A stretch of DNA of 64,000 nt from contig NC_013037.1 of assembly GCF_000023125.1 (NCBI RefSeq), positions 124,001 to 188,000 of the forward strand. The letters are read 5' to 3'. The position numbers and the translations under genes are program-made. The stretch is from Dyadobacter fermentans DSM 18053. GTDB lineage: Bacteria > Bacteroidota > Bacteroidia > Cytophagales > Spirosomataceae. The stretch's first letter is position 1, and each line of letters starts with the position of its first letter. The notes under the pieces are model-generated. The model did no database searches. It saw only the letters and a list, made by a program, of their open reading frames with translations, and was not told where the DNA came from. Below are positions 34,206 to 43,400 of this stretch, in pieces.

Positions 34206-36848
34206 ATGTTAAAAATTACATTAAGCGTATCGGCGTTCCTGCTCATGCTGTGGACAACGACTGGCACCCTGAAAGAAGAAACAAGACCCGAAGCCCGCAC
34301 CCTGGCCCGGGCCGATTCACTTCCCAACGCCGCTGCATGGCCCGCGGAACTGAATGTGACGCATTTTGCAGGCCACGACCTTACGCCAAGCCCGGCCTGT
34401 TTGGCCGTGGCACCCACGGGCGAAGTCTTTGTAGGCGTGGATATGATCGGGTCGTTGGGCAAAACCCCCGGCAAAGGAAGCATTGTGCGGCTTGTCGATA
34501 CGAATAACGACGGCAAGGTAGACCAGCACACGACTTTCGCAATGCTCGACAACCCCCGCGGCATTATCGCGCAAGGAGATCAGGTTTTTGTGCTACACAC
34601 CACTTTTTCCAAAGAAACCGGCAAGGCGTCGGGGATGGACCTGGTGGTGCTGGAAGATAAAAACCACGACGGCGTGGCCGATGGCCCTGCCAAGCCGCTG
34701 ATCCAGAACGTGTGTTCGCCGAAATTCCTGCAAAGCCGCGGTACCGACCACGCTACAAATGGTATCCGAATGGGTATCGACGGCTGGATTTACATTGCCG
34801 TGGGCGACTTTGGTTTCCACGACGCGCTGGACCGTTCGGGCAAGAAAATGACGCAGCTCGGCGGCGGCATCGTGCGCGTACGGCCGGATGGCACCGAAAT
34901 GGAGGTGTACACGCACGGCTTGCGGAACATTTACGATGTGGCCATTGACCCATACATGAACATTTTCACCCGCGACAATACCAATGACGGCGGCGGTTGG
35001 AACATCCGTTTCAGCAATCAGATCCAGTCTGGAGAATATGGATATCCGGTGTTGTTCAAAAATTTTACGGAAGAAATCATCCCTGCATTGGTCGACCTTG
35101 GCGGCGGTTCGGGAACCGGCTCGCTCTTCATGGACGATCCTACATGGCCTGCCAAATACAACCGCGTACCGATGATGGCCGACTGGGGCCGCAGCCAGGT
35201 GTACGTCCACCGTATCACCCCAGACGGGCCTACTTTCCAGCAAAAAGAAGAAGAATTTATCAAACTTTCACAGGTAACCGACCTGGATATCGACGCTTCG
35301 GGACGTGTTTATTTGGCCGCCTGGGATGGCGCCGGTTACTCGGGTAACCCCGGCAAAGGATTTATTGTGCGTGCAGTGCCTAAGGACTGGCAGTATAAGG
35401 CTTTCAAAGACATCAGCAAGTCGTCGGTGAAACAGCTGGCTGCATTGCTGCGGTCGGAGAGTGCGGTACAACGCCTTGCGGCGCAGCAGGAATTGCTCAA
35501 ACGATCTCCCAAAGATGCAGCGAAAGCAGCATGGGGCGTCGCCAATGATCAGAAGGCGCCTGCCTACGTGCGCGTGGCAGGTATGTACACTTACGTGCAG
35601 GCAGCAGGGGCGGACGGGATCGATAACCTGGTGAAGCTCGCTTCGGACGATACCATGCGCGAATACGCATTGCGTGCATTGGCCGACCGCAAATCCTACG
35701 TTGCCCAAGTACCGGTGGAGCCTTTCCTGAAAGCGCTCGACGGTGGCAATCCGCGCGAAAAGCTGGCCGCAGCCATTGCTTTGGGGCGTTTGGGCCGCCA
35801 GGAAGGCGCACAGGCGTTGCTGAAAGTGAAAGTTCCGGCATCGTTTAAAGCACCCGCGAAAGGTACCGAAGGCCCGCACGCTACGCCGAACTCTGCCATT
35901 GTAACGCCGCACATCGCGGTGCGCGCGCTGGTGGCGTTGAATGCCGTGGATGCGTGTGTGAATGCCATCGGAACCGAAAATTCAACGATCGCGCTCTGGG
36001 CATTGCGTTACATGCACGATCCCAAAGCGGTAGACGGCCTGATCGCCGCCTACGGCAAAACGTCCGATCAGGCGTTGAAAGGCCAGATTTTGACGACACT
36101 AGGCCGGATCTACAAGAAAGAAGCCGACTACGACGGCTCCTGGTGGTGGAGCACCCGCCCGGATACCCACGGCCCGTACTACAAGGGTATCGACTGGGAA
36201 GGATCTGCGAAAATCAAAGATTTCCTGACGGCAGAGTGGAACAAAGCTACGGACAAGCAGTTATACGCCGACCTGAATGCGCGTAACCGCATGGGCATTA
36301 CGGAATTCGGCGGCGAGGAAGTGGTTGCAGCCAAGGAAGAAGTGAAAATCGACCTTGAAAAAATACGTAATAAGAAAGGCCAGGTGGGCGAATCGTCGAT
36401 TGAGGATGTGATGCTGGCGATGGCGAAAATACAAGGTGATCCCGCGCTGGGCCGCAAATTGTTCACCAAGCAGGGCTGCGTGGCCTGCCACAGCCTGAGC
36501 CGCAACGAAGTAATGAAAGGGCCATTTATGGGTCAGATTGGCTCGATTATGAACCGCGAGCAGATTGCGGAGTCTATTTTGAAGCCAAATGCGTCTATTT
36601 CGCAAGGATTTGCGTCGGTGCTCATCACTACCAAAGGCGACAAGACCTACATGGGTTTTGTGTCGGAAGAATCGGCTGAGAAGTTGGTGATCCGGGACAT
36701 TGCGGGCCAGGTCAACACGCTGAAAGTAGCCCACATTACCTCGCGCAAAGAAATGGAAACGTCGATGATGCCCCCGGGATTGGCCAATGAGCTTTCGTAT
36801 GAAGAATTTGCTTCATTGATTACATTCCTTTCGCAGCAGAAGAAGTAA
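34206..36848 (+). CDS. Exported beta-propeller/HEAT protein with C-terminal cytochrome c domain
   Basis: An 880-residue exported redox protein of the PVC-type heme-binding dehydrogenase kind. Signal peptide MLKITLSVSAFLLMLWTTTG. Residues about 45-400 are a sugar-dehydrogenase-like propeller (SRGTDHATNGIRMGIDGWIYIAVGDFGFHD, VYTHGLRNIYDVAIDPYMNIFTRDNTNDGGGWNIRF). Residues about 420-700 are alpha-helical HEAT-like repeats. The C-terminal 120 residues hold one cytochrome c heme site, CVACH in LFTKQGCVACHSL near residue 756, with MMPPGLANELSYEEFASL near the end giving the axial Met. Such proteins oxidise sugars or alcohols and pass electrons to the chain; the substrate here is unknown. It has its own promoter. 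Confidence 0.88.
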   Translation: MLKITLSVSAFLLMLWTTTGTLKEETRPEARTLARADSLPNAAAWPAELNVTHFAGHDLTPSPACLAVAPTGEVFVGVDMIGSLGKTPGKGSIVRLVDTNNDGKVDQHTTFAMLDNPRGIIAQGDQVFVLHTTFSKETGKASGMDLVVLEDKNHDGVADGPAKPLIQNVCSPKFLQSRGTDHATNGIRMGIDGWIYIAVGDFGFHDALDRSGKKMTQLGGGIVRVRPDGTEMEVYTHGLRNIYDVAIDPYMNIFTRDNTNDGGGWNIRFSNQIQSGEYGYPVLFKNFTEEIIPALVDLGGGSGTGSLFMDDPTWPAKYNRVPMMADWGRSQVYVHRITPDGPTFQQKEEEFIKLSQVTDLDIDASGRVYLAAWDGAGYSGNPGKGFIVRAVPKDWQYKAFKDISKSSVKQLAALLRSESAVQRLAAQQELLKRSPKDAAKAAWGVANDQKAPAYVRVAGMYTYVQAAGADGIDNLVKLASDDTMREYALRALADRKSYVAQVPVEPFLKALDGGNPREKLAAAIALGRLGRQEGAQALLKVKVPASFKAPAKGTEGPHATPNSAIVTPHIAVRALVALNAVDACVNAIGTENSTIALWALRYMHDPKAVDGLIAAYGKTSDQALKGQILTTLGRIYKKEADYDGSWWWSTRPDTHGPYYKGIDWEGSAKIKDFLTAEWNKATDKQLYADLNARNRMGITEFGGEEVVAAKEEVKIDLEKIRNKKGQVGESSIEDVMLAMAKIQGDPALGRKLFTKQGCVACHSLSRNEVMKGPFMGQIGSIMNREQIAESILKPNASISQGFASVLITTKGDKTYMGFVSEESAEKLVIRDIAGQVNTLKVAHITSRKEMETSMMPPGLANELSYEEFASLITFLSQQKK

Positions 36849-36869
36849 TTCTATTTGTTTGAATATCGG

Positions 36870-36900
36870 AGCCGGCTTGTGATTGTACAGGCCGGCTTTC
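36870..36900 (+). terminator. Terminator after the cytochrome gene
   Basis: AGCCGGC pairs with GCCGGCT around a 16-nt loop; a weak T-rich tail (TTCGTGTT) follows. Confidence 0.6.
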
Positions 36901-37163
36901 GTGTTCTACAACAAAATGCAAAAAAATTGCGCGCGTCGGGGTAATGCGTACACCGGTTTTGACGGATTCGACGAAATTCTCATGTTTTTTTAGTGATTAT
37001 CGACCTTTTTTTATCTCGTCTGCAATTTTTGAGGTATTTTAGTAGCCTCATCGAAGTATTTTGAAGTAGTTTGACTAACATATTGTTTGACCTCATAGTC
37101 TATTACTCAACGTTTATTATACAGCATGCCCCGGCTACGTAATTGTTGCCGGGGATTTTTTTT
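36901..37163 (+). ncRNA. Possible small RNA ending in a strong terminator
   Basis: A 260-base stretch without a protein-like frame lies between the terminator of the cytochrome gene and a second perfect terminator at 37129-37163 (CCCCGGC with GCCGGGG, then eight T after one A). Two terminators in a row on the same strand imply a short transcript between them. Only a loose -7 match (TATTTTAG near 37033) was found. It may alternatively be a 5' attenuator of the HEAT gene at 37215. Confidence 0.3.
37129..37163 (+). terminator. Strong intrinsic terminator
   Basis: CCCCGGC (37129-37135) pairs with GCCGGGG (37148-37154), followed by ATTTTTTTT. It lies 51 bases upstream of the next gene, on the same strand. 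Confidence 0.85.
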
Positions 37164-37214
37164 GCCGCAGCATCTTCCCATATTTGAGGAAAACCAACTA
37201 ACCTTCTTTGTGCC

Positions 37215-38003
37215 GTGGCATTTTACGACCTCTCGAAATCCGAACGGGCCGATCGCGTGTCGGCAATTGGCAATGATATCAGACAGGCGCTACTCGCTCA
37301 GAAGGCTGAAAATGTGCGGGTGTATTATGCAGATGATGACACGTATATCCGCAAGACGGCTTATGTCGCCTCCGGTCGCTTGTACGAGGAGGAAGCTTCA
37401 TTGCGCCCTGCGGTGCACACAATGCTCGCCGGATTTTTGACAGACGATGATTTCAGGGTTCGCCAAACGGCGATCAATGCGGCGGGAGAGATTGGGAGGA
37501 AGCATTTCGAAGAAGTTCGAACGATTTTCGACGAAGGTTTGCAAGATACTCACCACGCACCGCGCAATGCGGTGATCGGTTCGGTGAAGAAAATGGGGGA
37601 GGTGAACCCGATTCCGGTGCTGGCCTGGGCACGGCAATATTTACACCATCCCGACAAAGAAATCCGGCGGGAGATATGCCATGGCATCGAACTGCGCGGG
37701 CGCAAGCATCCCGAAGATATCCTGCCGCTTTTACAGGAGCTGCAGCACGACCACACCGCACGCGTGCGCGGAACGCTGGTGCACGTGATTGGTCAGATCG
37801 CATATAAAAAAGGCTGCCTGCTCAAAGTCCTCAACCATTTGAAAACCTGGGAGAACCGGCAGCTGGTTTATGATGCATTGGAAGAGATCGTGGACGTGCA
37901 TCACCGCTACCGCGATTTTGCCGCACTCACCCAGGAAGAAGCAGCGCGAATGGTCGATGAGCATTATCCCGAACGCGGCCAGGCCAATCGCATTCATCGA
38001 TAG
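37215..38003 (+). CDS. HEAT-repeat protein
   Basis: A 262-residue all-helical protein starting at GTG 37215. Repeats of about 35 residues with the HEAT pattern are visible: DDDTYIRKTAYVASGRLY, DDDFRVRQTAINAAGEIGRKHFE, HHAPRNAVIGSVKKMGEVN, DKEIRREICHGIELRGRKHPED and DHTARVRGTLVHVIGQIAYKKG. No signal peptide, so cytoplasmic. Such proteins are scaffolds or DNA-alkylation-repair-like proteins; no catalytic residues are recognisable. It follows a strong terminator at 51 bases and so may depend on read-through or its own promoter. Confidence 0.75.
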   Translation: MAFYDLSKSERADRVSAIGNDIRQALLAQKAENVRVYYADDDTYIRKTAYVASGRLYEEEASLRPAVHTMLAGFLTDDDFRVRQTAINAAGEIGRKHFEEVRTIFDEGLQDTHHAPRNAVIGSVKKMGEVNPIPVLAWARQYLHHPDKEIRREICHGIELRGRKHPEDILPLLQELQHDHTARVRGTLVHVIGQIAYKKGCLLKVLNHLKTWENRQLVYDALEEIVDVHHRYRDFAALTQEEAARMVDEHYPERGQANRIHR

Positions 38004-38013
38004 GATCGGTTCT

Positions 38014-38346
38014 TTATGGCCGCTGTTTGATAACCGTTTTCTTCCGTTTGATCGTGTAAGAAGTCGTGTCGGCATCGGGGCGTCCGGTACTGCTGCGGCT
38101 ACCATCGACCGCACCGGTGGAATTGACATTCCCGTTGTCATCCAGGATCGGCCCGGTTTCCGCATTGGCCGAATCTTTGAGAATCGCATTCAGGTCGGAG
38201 GAATCGGCTGTTTTGACCTGACGCCGGGTAGTTTTGCGTTCATATTTTTGCGTTTGCTTGGACGACCGGGATGATCTGTCGCTGGATTGCGCGCAAGCCG
38301 GAACCACGAAAGCCAGTGCCATGATGAAGCTTAATAGCGTTTTCAT
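38014..38346 (-). CDS. Small secreted hypothetical protein
   Basis: A 110-residue protein; ATG at 38346 gives a signal peptide (MKTLLSFIMALAFVVPACAQ). The open frame extends to 38439 but without protein-like sequence. The mature part is very polar and disordered-looking: SSDRSSRSSKQTQKYERKT, and a basic tail (TIKRKKTVIKQRP). No family recognised. A role in the envelope is only inferred from the signal peptide. It converges on the HEAT gene with 10 bases between. Confidence 0.6.
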   Translation of the reverse strand: MKTLLSFIMALAFVVPACAQSSDRSSRSSKQTQKYERKTTRRQVKTADSSDLNAILKDSANAETGPILDDNGNVNSTGAVDGSRSSTGRPDADTTSYTIKRKKTVIKQRP

Positions 38347-38500
38347 TGAATGGTTTTTAGTTTGATGATTTGAAATGTCTTCAAATACCATTCCAGTACC
38401 GCCGAAACCGCCGCAGATGCGGGATGCTTCCGGCGACAATAGCCTGAAAATTTACCAAAATGACTATATTCGGCCCTTTCAACCAATTTAAGCTGTTTTG

Positions 38501-39286
38501 ATGGACAACGATCTTGTCAGCCTGCGGACCGTCAACGTGCTGCGTTATCTGACACCCCTGCGCGAGGGCGGCTCTCTTCCCGCCATTGCCGAGGCCGATG
38601 ACGATTTTTTGTATGTATTAAAATTCAGGGGCGCAGGGCAGGGTACCAAAGCATTGATTTCGGAGCTGATAGGAGGGGAATTGGCGCGGTTTCTGGGGTT
38701 GAAAGTACCTGAAATCGTGTTCGCTAATCTGGATGAGGGCTTTGGCCGGACTGAACCCGACGAGGAGATCCAGGACCTGCTCAAAGCCAGCACCGGCCTT
38801 AACCTGGCGATGCATTACCTGTCAGGCGCCATTACTTTCGATCCCGTTGTGACGAAGGTGCCGCCTCGGCTCGCTTCCGAGATCGTGTGGCTGGACAGCT
38901 TTCTTACCAATGTAGACCGTACGGCCCGCAACACCAACATGCTGATGTGGCACAAAGAGCTCTGGCTGATCGACCACGGCGCGGCGCTCTACTTCCACCA
39001 TTCGTGGGATAACTGGCAGGAACAGGCCAAACGGCCTTTCGCGCAGGTGAAGGACCACGTGTTGCTGAAAAGTGCGACCATGCTGGAAGAAGTAAATGCC
39101 GAATTCCGCGAGCGGCTTGCGGGTGGCATTATCCCGGCGGTGGTATCCCTCATTCCCGACGACTGGTTGCTTCGCGACGCGCCTTTTGAAACGGCCGACG
39201 AGCACAGGCAGGCTTACGTGTCATACCTGAAAGCCCGCCTGTCGGCATCCGAAACATTTGTGAAAGGAGCGCAGGATGTCAGATAA
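38501..39286 (+). CDS. HipA-like kinase domain protein
   Basis: A 261-residue member of the HipA-like family kinases found with DUF3037 proteins. ATG at 38501 is preferred; a TTG at 38498 is also in frame. Key parts: DFLYVLKFRGAGQGTKALISELIGGELARFLGL (ATP-binding lysine region) and the catalytic loop TNVDRTARNTNMLMWHKELWLIDHGAALYF, which has D, N and the DHG metal-binding motif. Unlike full HipA toxins it lacks the N-terminal subdomain and no HipB antitoxin is adjacent. Its 3' end overlaps the DUF3037 gene by 11 bases. Substrate unknown. Confidence 0.85.
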   Translation: MDNDLVSLRTVNVLRYLTPLREGGSLPAIAEADDDFLYVLKFRGAGQGTKALISELIGGELARFLGLKVPEIVFANLDEGFGRTEPDEEIQDLLKASTGLNLAMHYLSGAITFDPVVTKVPPRLASEIVWLDSFLTNVDRTARNTNMLMWHKELWLIDHGAALYFHHSWDNWQEQAKRPFAQVKDHVLLKSATMLEEVNAEFRERLAGGIIPAVVSLIPDDWLLRDAPFETADEHRQAYVSYLKARLSASETFVKGAQDVR

Positions 39287-39662
39287 GTTTTTATACGAAT
39301 ATGCAGTCCTGCGCATTGTACCGCGTGTGGAGCGTGAAGAGTTTATCAATGCGGGCGTGGTGCTGTACTGTCCATCCCGGGGTTTTCTGTCATGCTGTAT
39401 CGAACTCGATCCTCAGCGGCTCCGGGCCCTTTGTGCGGAAACTGACCCGGCCGAAGTGCAGGCGTATCTTGATGCATTCAGGCAAATTTGCGTGGGTAAC
39501 CGGCAATGCGGGAGCCCTATTGCTGCATTGCCTGCGGCATCACGCTTTCGCTGGCTTACGGCTACCCGCAGCACCGTTTTACAAACGTCCAGAGTCCATC
39601 CGGGTTTTTGTACAGATCCCGGTGAGACATTGCGGATGCTTTTTGAACAACAGGTAAAATAA
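39276..39662 (+). CDS. DUF3037 domain protein
   Basis: A 128-residue protein with the DUF3037 signature FLYEYAVLRIVPRVEREEFINAGVVLYCPSRGFLSC at the N-terminus. The ATG at 39276 lies inside the 3' end of the HipA-like gene, so the two are translationally coupled; this pair is conserved in many bacteria. The biochemical role is unknown; an antitoxin or adaptor role for the HipA-like kinase is an inference from the pairing alone. It converges on the LytTR regulator gene with 4 bases between. Confidence 0.85.
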   Translation: MSDKFLYEYAVLRIVPRVEREEFINAGVVLYCPSRGFLSCCIELDPQRLRALCAETDPAEVQAYLDAFRQICVGNRQCGSPIAALPAASRFRWLTATRSTVLQTSRVHPGFCTDPGETLRMLFEQQVK

Positions 39663-39666
39663 CGGT

Positions 39667-40422
39667 TCATTTCAATTTCAGATACTGCTGAACCAGCTCC
39701 TTCTTCCGTCGCGAAATCTCGATCCTCGAACCGTCCGACAGCAGCAGGAACTGGTTGTTGTGCGTCACCTGCTTAATGTACTTCGGATTTACGAGGTGCG
39801 ATTTATGCGTTCTGATGAAATTAAATTCTCCCAGCATTTCGTCGAAATGTTTCAGCGTTTTACTCGCCAGAAACGGCCGTTTTCCGATCAGGTGAATTGC
39901 CGTGTAGTTCTTATCGGCTTCCAAACGGAGAATTTCGTCGAGCGTAAAGAAAAATACACCTTCGCTCGACGGAACGGCGAGCCGGAAATCGCGGATGTTC
40001 TTCTTCTCGATATTGTGGACGAGATTGTCGTAGAGCTGCTGCGTTTCCTGCTTCGGTTTTTCCTTCACTTTTTCGATGTGACGGTCTATCGCCGATTGCA
40101 GTTCTTCGGGATCTACCGGTTTGAGGAGGTAGTCGAGCGCGCTGAACCGGATCGCCTGGATGGCATACTGGTTGAAAGCCGTCGTGAAGACGATGTCGTA
40201 GGGCGGATTTTTTCTGGCCAGCAAAAACTCGAAGCCGTTTTGGTGCGGCATTTCCACATCCAGAAAAACAATGTCGGGCTGGAAGCTTTCCAATACTTTC
40301 AGCGCTTCTTTGACCGACTCGGCATGCCGGATGTCGACCTCTTGCCTGACCGAGCTGTTCAGGTAGTGATTCAGAACATTGCGTGCTTTCTGTTCGTCAT
40401 CGATAATCAGTGTTTTGAGCAT
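39667..40422 (-). CDS. LytTR family response regulator
   Basis: A 251-residue regulator. The N-terminal receiver domain has acidic pocket IIDDE (Asp8/Asp9) and phospho-acceptor Asp55 in VFLDVEMP, plus the Thr/Ala in FTTAFNQYAI and Lys in YLLKPVD. The C-terminal LytTR DNA-binding domain begins near residue 148 (LAVPSSEGVFFFTLDEILRLEADKNYTAIHL) and contains IRTHKSHLVNPKYIKQV. It lies 26 bases downstream of the sensor kinase at 40449-44027, so it is surely its partner. The target genes are not evident from the sequence. Confidence 0.93.
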   Translation of the reverse strand: MLKTLIIDDEQKARNVLNHYLNSSVRQEVDIRHAESVKEALKVLESFQPDIVFLDVEMPHQNGFEFLLARKNPPYDIVFTTAFNQYAIQAIRFSALDYLLKPVDPEELQSAIDRHIEKVKEKPKQETQQLYDNLVHNIEKKNIRDFRLAVPSSEGVFFFTLDEILRLEADKNYTAIHLIGKRPFLASKTLKHFDEMLGEFNFIRTHKSHLVNPKYIKQVTHNNQFLLLSDGSRIEISRRKKELVQQYLKLK

Positions 40423-40448
40423 AACGTTTAGGGTATTATAGTGTAAAA

Positions 40449-43400
40449 TCAGGTATAGTCCAGTGAAGTAGAAAGCTCGATGACTACCATCGTGCCCATT
40501 GCATTGCCGTCATCGTCATATTTGTCGATGATATTTACCGAGGCGTGCTGCCCCTGGCGGTCGATGAGGTCGAGGCGGTCTTTTGCTATTTGCAAGCCTT
40601 TCGACTTGTGCCGTTTGGTAACTGCATTGCGCCGTTTAATTTCCAGCGACTTCTCGCGCCCGATGCCATTATCCTCGATGATGCATTTGAAAACATCTTC
40701 ATCAATTTTGGAAAACACAATTTTCAGTTCCCGGTAGCCCTCCTTGTGCATGAGCCCGTGCCAGATTGCATTTTCAACGTACGGTTGCAGGAGCATGGAT
40801 GGGAGCAGAATGTCGTCGGCTTCAAGGTCTTCGTCGATTTCAATGCTGCTGATGAAGCTCTGTTCGAACCGCATTTGTTCGAGTTCGAGGTACAGTTGCA
40901 GCACTTCTTTCTCCTCTTCGATGGTCACCAGGGTCCTATCGGAATTGTTAAGGACCATCCTGAATAGTCTTGAAAACTTGTTGAGGTACTTACTGGCGTC
41001 GCCGTATTTCTGCGTCACAATGCATTCCTGGATGCTGTTAAGGCAGTTGAATACGAAATGCGGGTTCATTTGCGCCCTCAGCGCCATTAGCTGACTTTCC
41101 GCCAGCATCCGGTTAATTTCCAGCAGCATGAGCTCCTTTTTCGCCGCCTCCGCTTCTGCCTGCGCTTCGGCTATTTTGTTGGCATTGATGGACGCAATCG
41201 TCACAAGCGCGCGGGTATGATCCTCGGTAAAGAATCTCTTTTCGGAATGTTCCGAATCCAGCACGCCGATTAGCTTTCCTTCATGCAGGATGGGTACGGC
41301 TACTTCCGAAAATTTGCTCGCGTCCATGGCAATGTAGCGAGGGTCGCGGGAGGTGTCGGAAATGTTGATCGCTCTTTTCGTTTTGCCGGCGGTTCCTACG
41401 ATTCCCATTCCCAATTCTAGTTCCAGTGGGTCGACAGTTTCATTTTCGGTGATGTTTTTTGAGCCATACAAGGCCTTTCGAACCAGTTTCTGTTTGTCAT
41501 CATCCCATAAAAACACGGTACAATCCTCGAAGCGAAGTTGCAGGCAGCAGTTCCGCGCAATGTCCCAGCAGATCTCATCGACAGAGTTTTCGCCATAGAC
41601 TGAATTGACGAAGTATTCGATGGCTTTGTCGAGCTCGCGTTTATGTTTCCTGGCGACATAACTACGGTAGGTCATGAAGAAAAACGCACCCGATACGCAG
41701 CCCACGACGATCAGGAACCACCAGCTCTCCCACCAATGAGGAAGTATCTTGATTTTGAGTACTGAAACCTCTTTCATCCATCTGCCATGTTCGTCGGTGC
41801 TACGCACTTTGAAAACATAGTTTCCCGGTGGCAGGCTATTGTAACTGGCCGTCATGTTACGCCCGGCATACACCCATCGTTCTTCGATGTCTTTCAATTG
41901 ATAACTGTATTGCAATGTGGGAATATCGCGATGCTTTAATGATGCGAATTGCAGTGTAATGAAATCCTTGTCTGCCAGCAACATCAGCGACGCGGGCAGG
42001 AAGTCGGAGACCTCTTTTCCCAGCACCTTCACAGATGTAATATGCGGCGGCTTACTGACTACGATTTTGGTGAACTTCGTCGGATCGATCACCACGATAT
42101 GGTCCAGCATGGCCGCGTAAATGTGGTCTGGCGTGGTGAGCACGTAATTCCAGTAATCTTGCAGTGTCTTGCCGAGATTGATGCTCACACGGGTCACCTT
42201 TTTTGTTTTAGGAAAAAAGAATGATAATCCGCCTGGCCCGGCGACCCAAATTGCCCCGCGATTATCTCTGGCGATGCTGTTGATGGGCGTTGTCAGCAGA
42301 CCGTTTCTTGGTGTGAGACTGTCGATATATTGGCCGTTAATGTTCAGTTTATAAAGACCGCGGTCACGGTCGGCCATCCAAAGGTTGCCATCGGTTTCTT
42401 CCATGAGCTGCATGGCGTAAAAACGATCCTTATCAGGCACGGAAATGACCGTAAATCGCTGCGTTTGTTCGGAAAATCGAAGAATACCTTCGCCTCGCAT
42501 GGCAAAGAGCACATCGCCGTTTCTCAACGTCAGAGCACTCTGGCAAGACTTAAAATTGAACCGGCCATAGCGACTGTCCGTGCCATTGAAGCGTTCGCAT
42601 TCATTCGTTTTGGGGTTATACCGGTAAAATGCATTGGTTCTGATCTGAAACCAGATCCTTCCCTGATTATCTGCTACGACAATGTCGCTCGCCGTCAACG
42701 GTGGTTTGATTCGAGGATGGCTGAATTTCCTGATATCCTTATCGCCCTTCCGAAGAAAATATAGCCCGCCATTCCCGCCGAACCACCAGGTGTCATTCGC
42801 GAAAGCGCAGCTGAAAAACCTGTTTTTGATCACGCGCTCTTTGGAAGCCGTATAGTGCGTAAAACTCTGCTGGTTTTGTTTGAGGAGGACCAAACCGTCC
42901 TCTTTCATTGCCAGAATACTATCGCCTCTGGCTGCTATTACATTAATGGCGGCGAAACTGACTTGTAGAAAGAACGGCCTGCTCGGCAGCTTGTAAACTA
43001 TCTCAAACGGGTTGTTGTAAGTGAGTTTGCTCAACCCGTTGATGGTGGCAAACCACAGGTCTTTTTCTTCATCCTCAATAACTCCATTAAAATGCCCATA
43101 GGCGATCGAATAGCCGGCGTCCTGGCTGTATGGAATTTTGCGGATCGGTTTGCCTGCTTCCTTCACATACGCAGCGTACATCCAGGTAGAAATCCATAAC
43201 CTGTCCTGGTCGTCGACGAACAGGCAATTCACACCATCTGTGGAACGCACGTTATCCAAATGCAGGTAGGCCGTATCGCTCTGTAAATCGGGTTTCGAGA
43301 AATGGAGCGAAAAATCGACGGTAGAGCCATACCAAAGGTTGTACTGGTTATCCATTGTAATCGCGGTGACCTGCCTTTTATTCAGGATCGGCCAGCGGTG

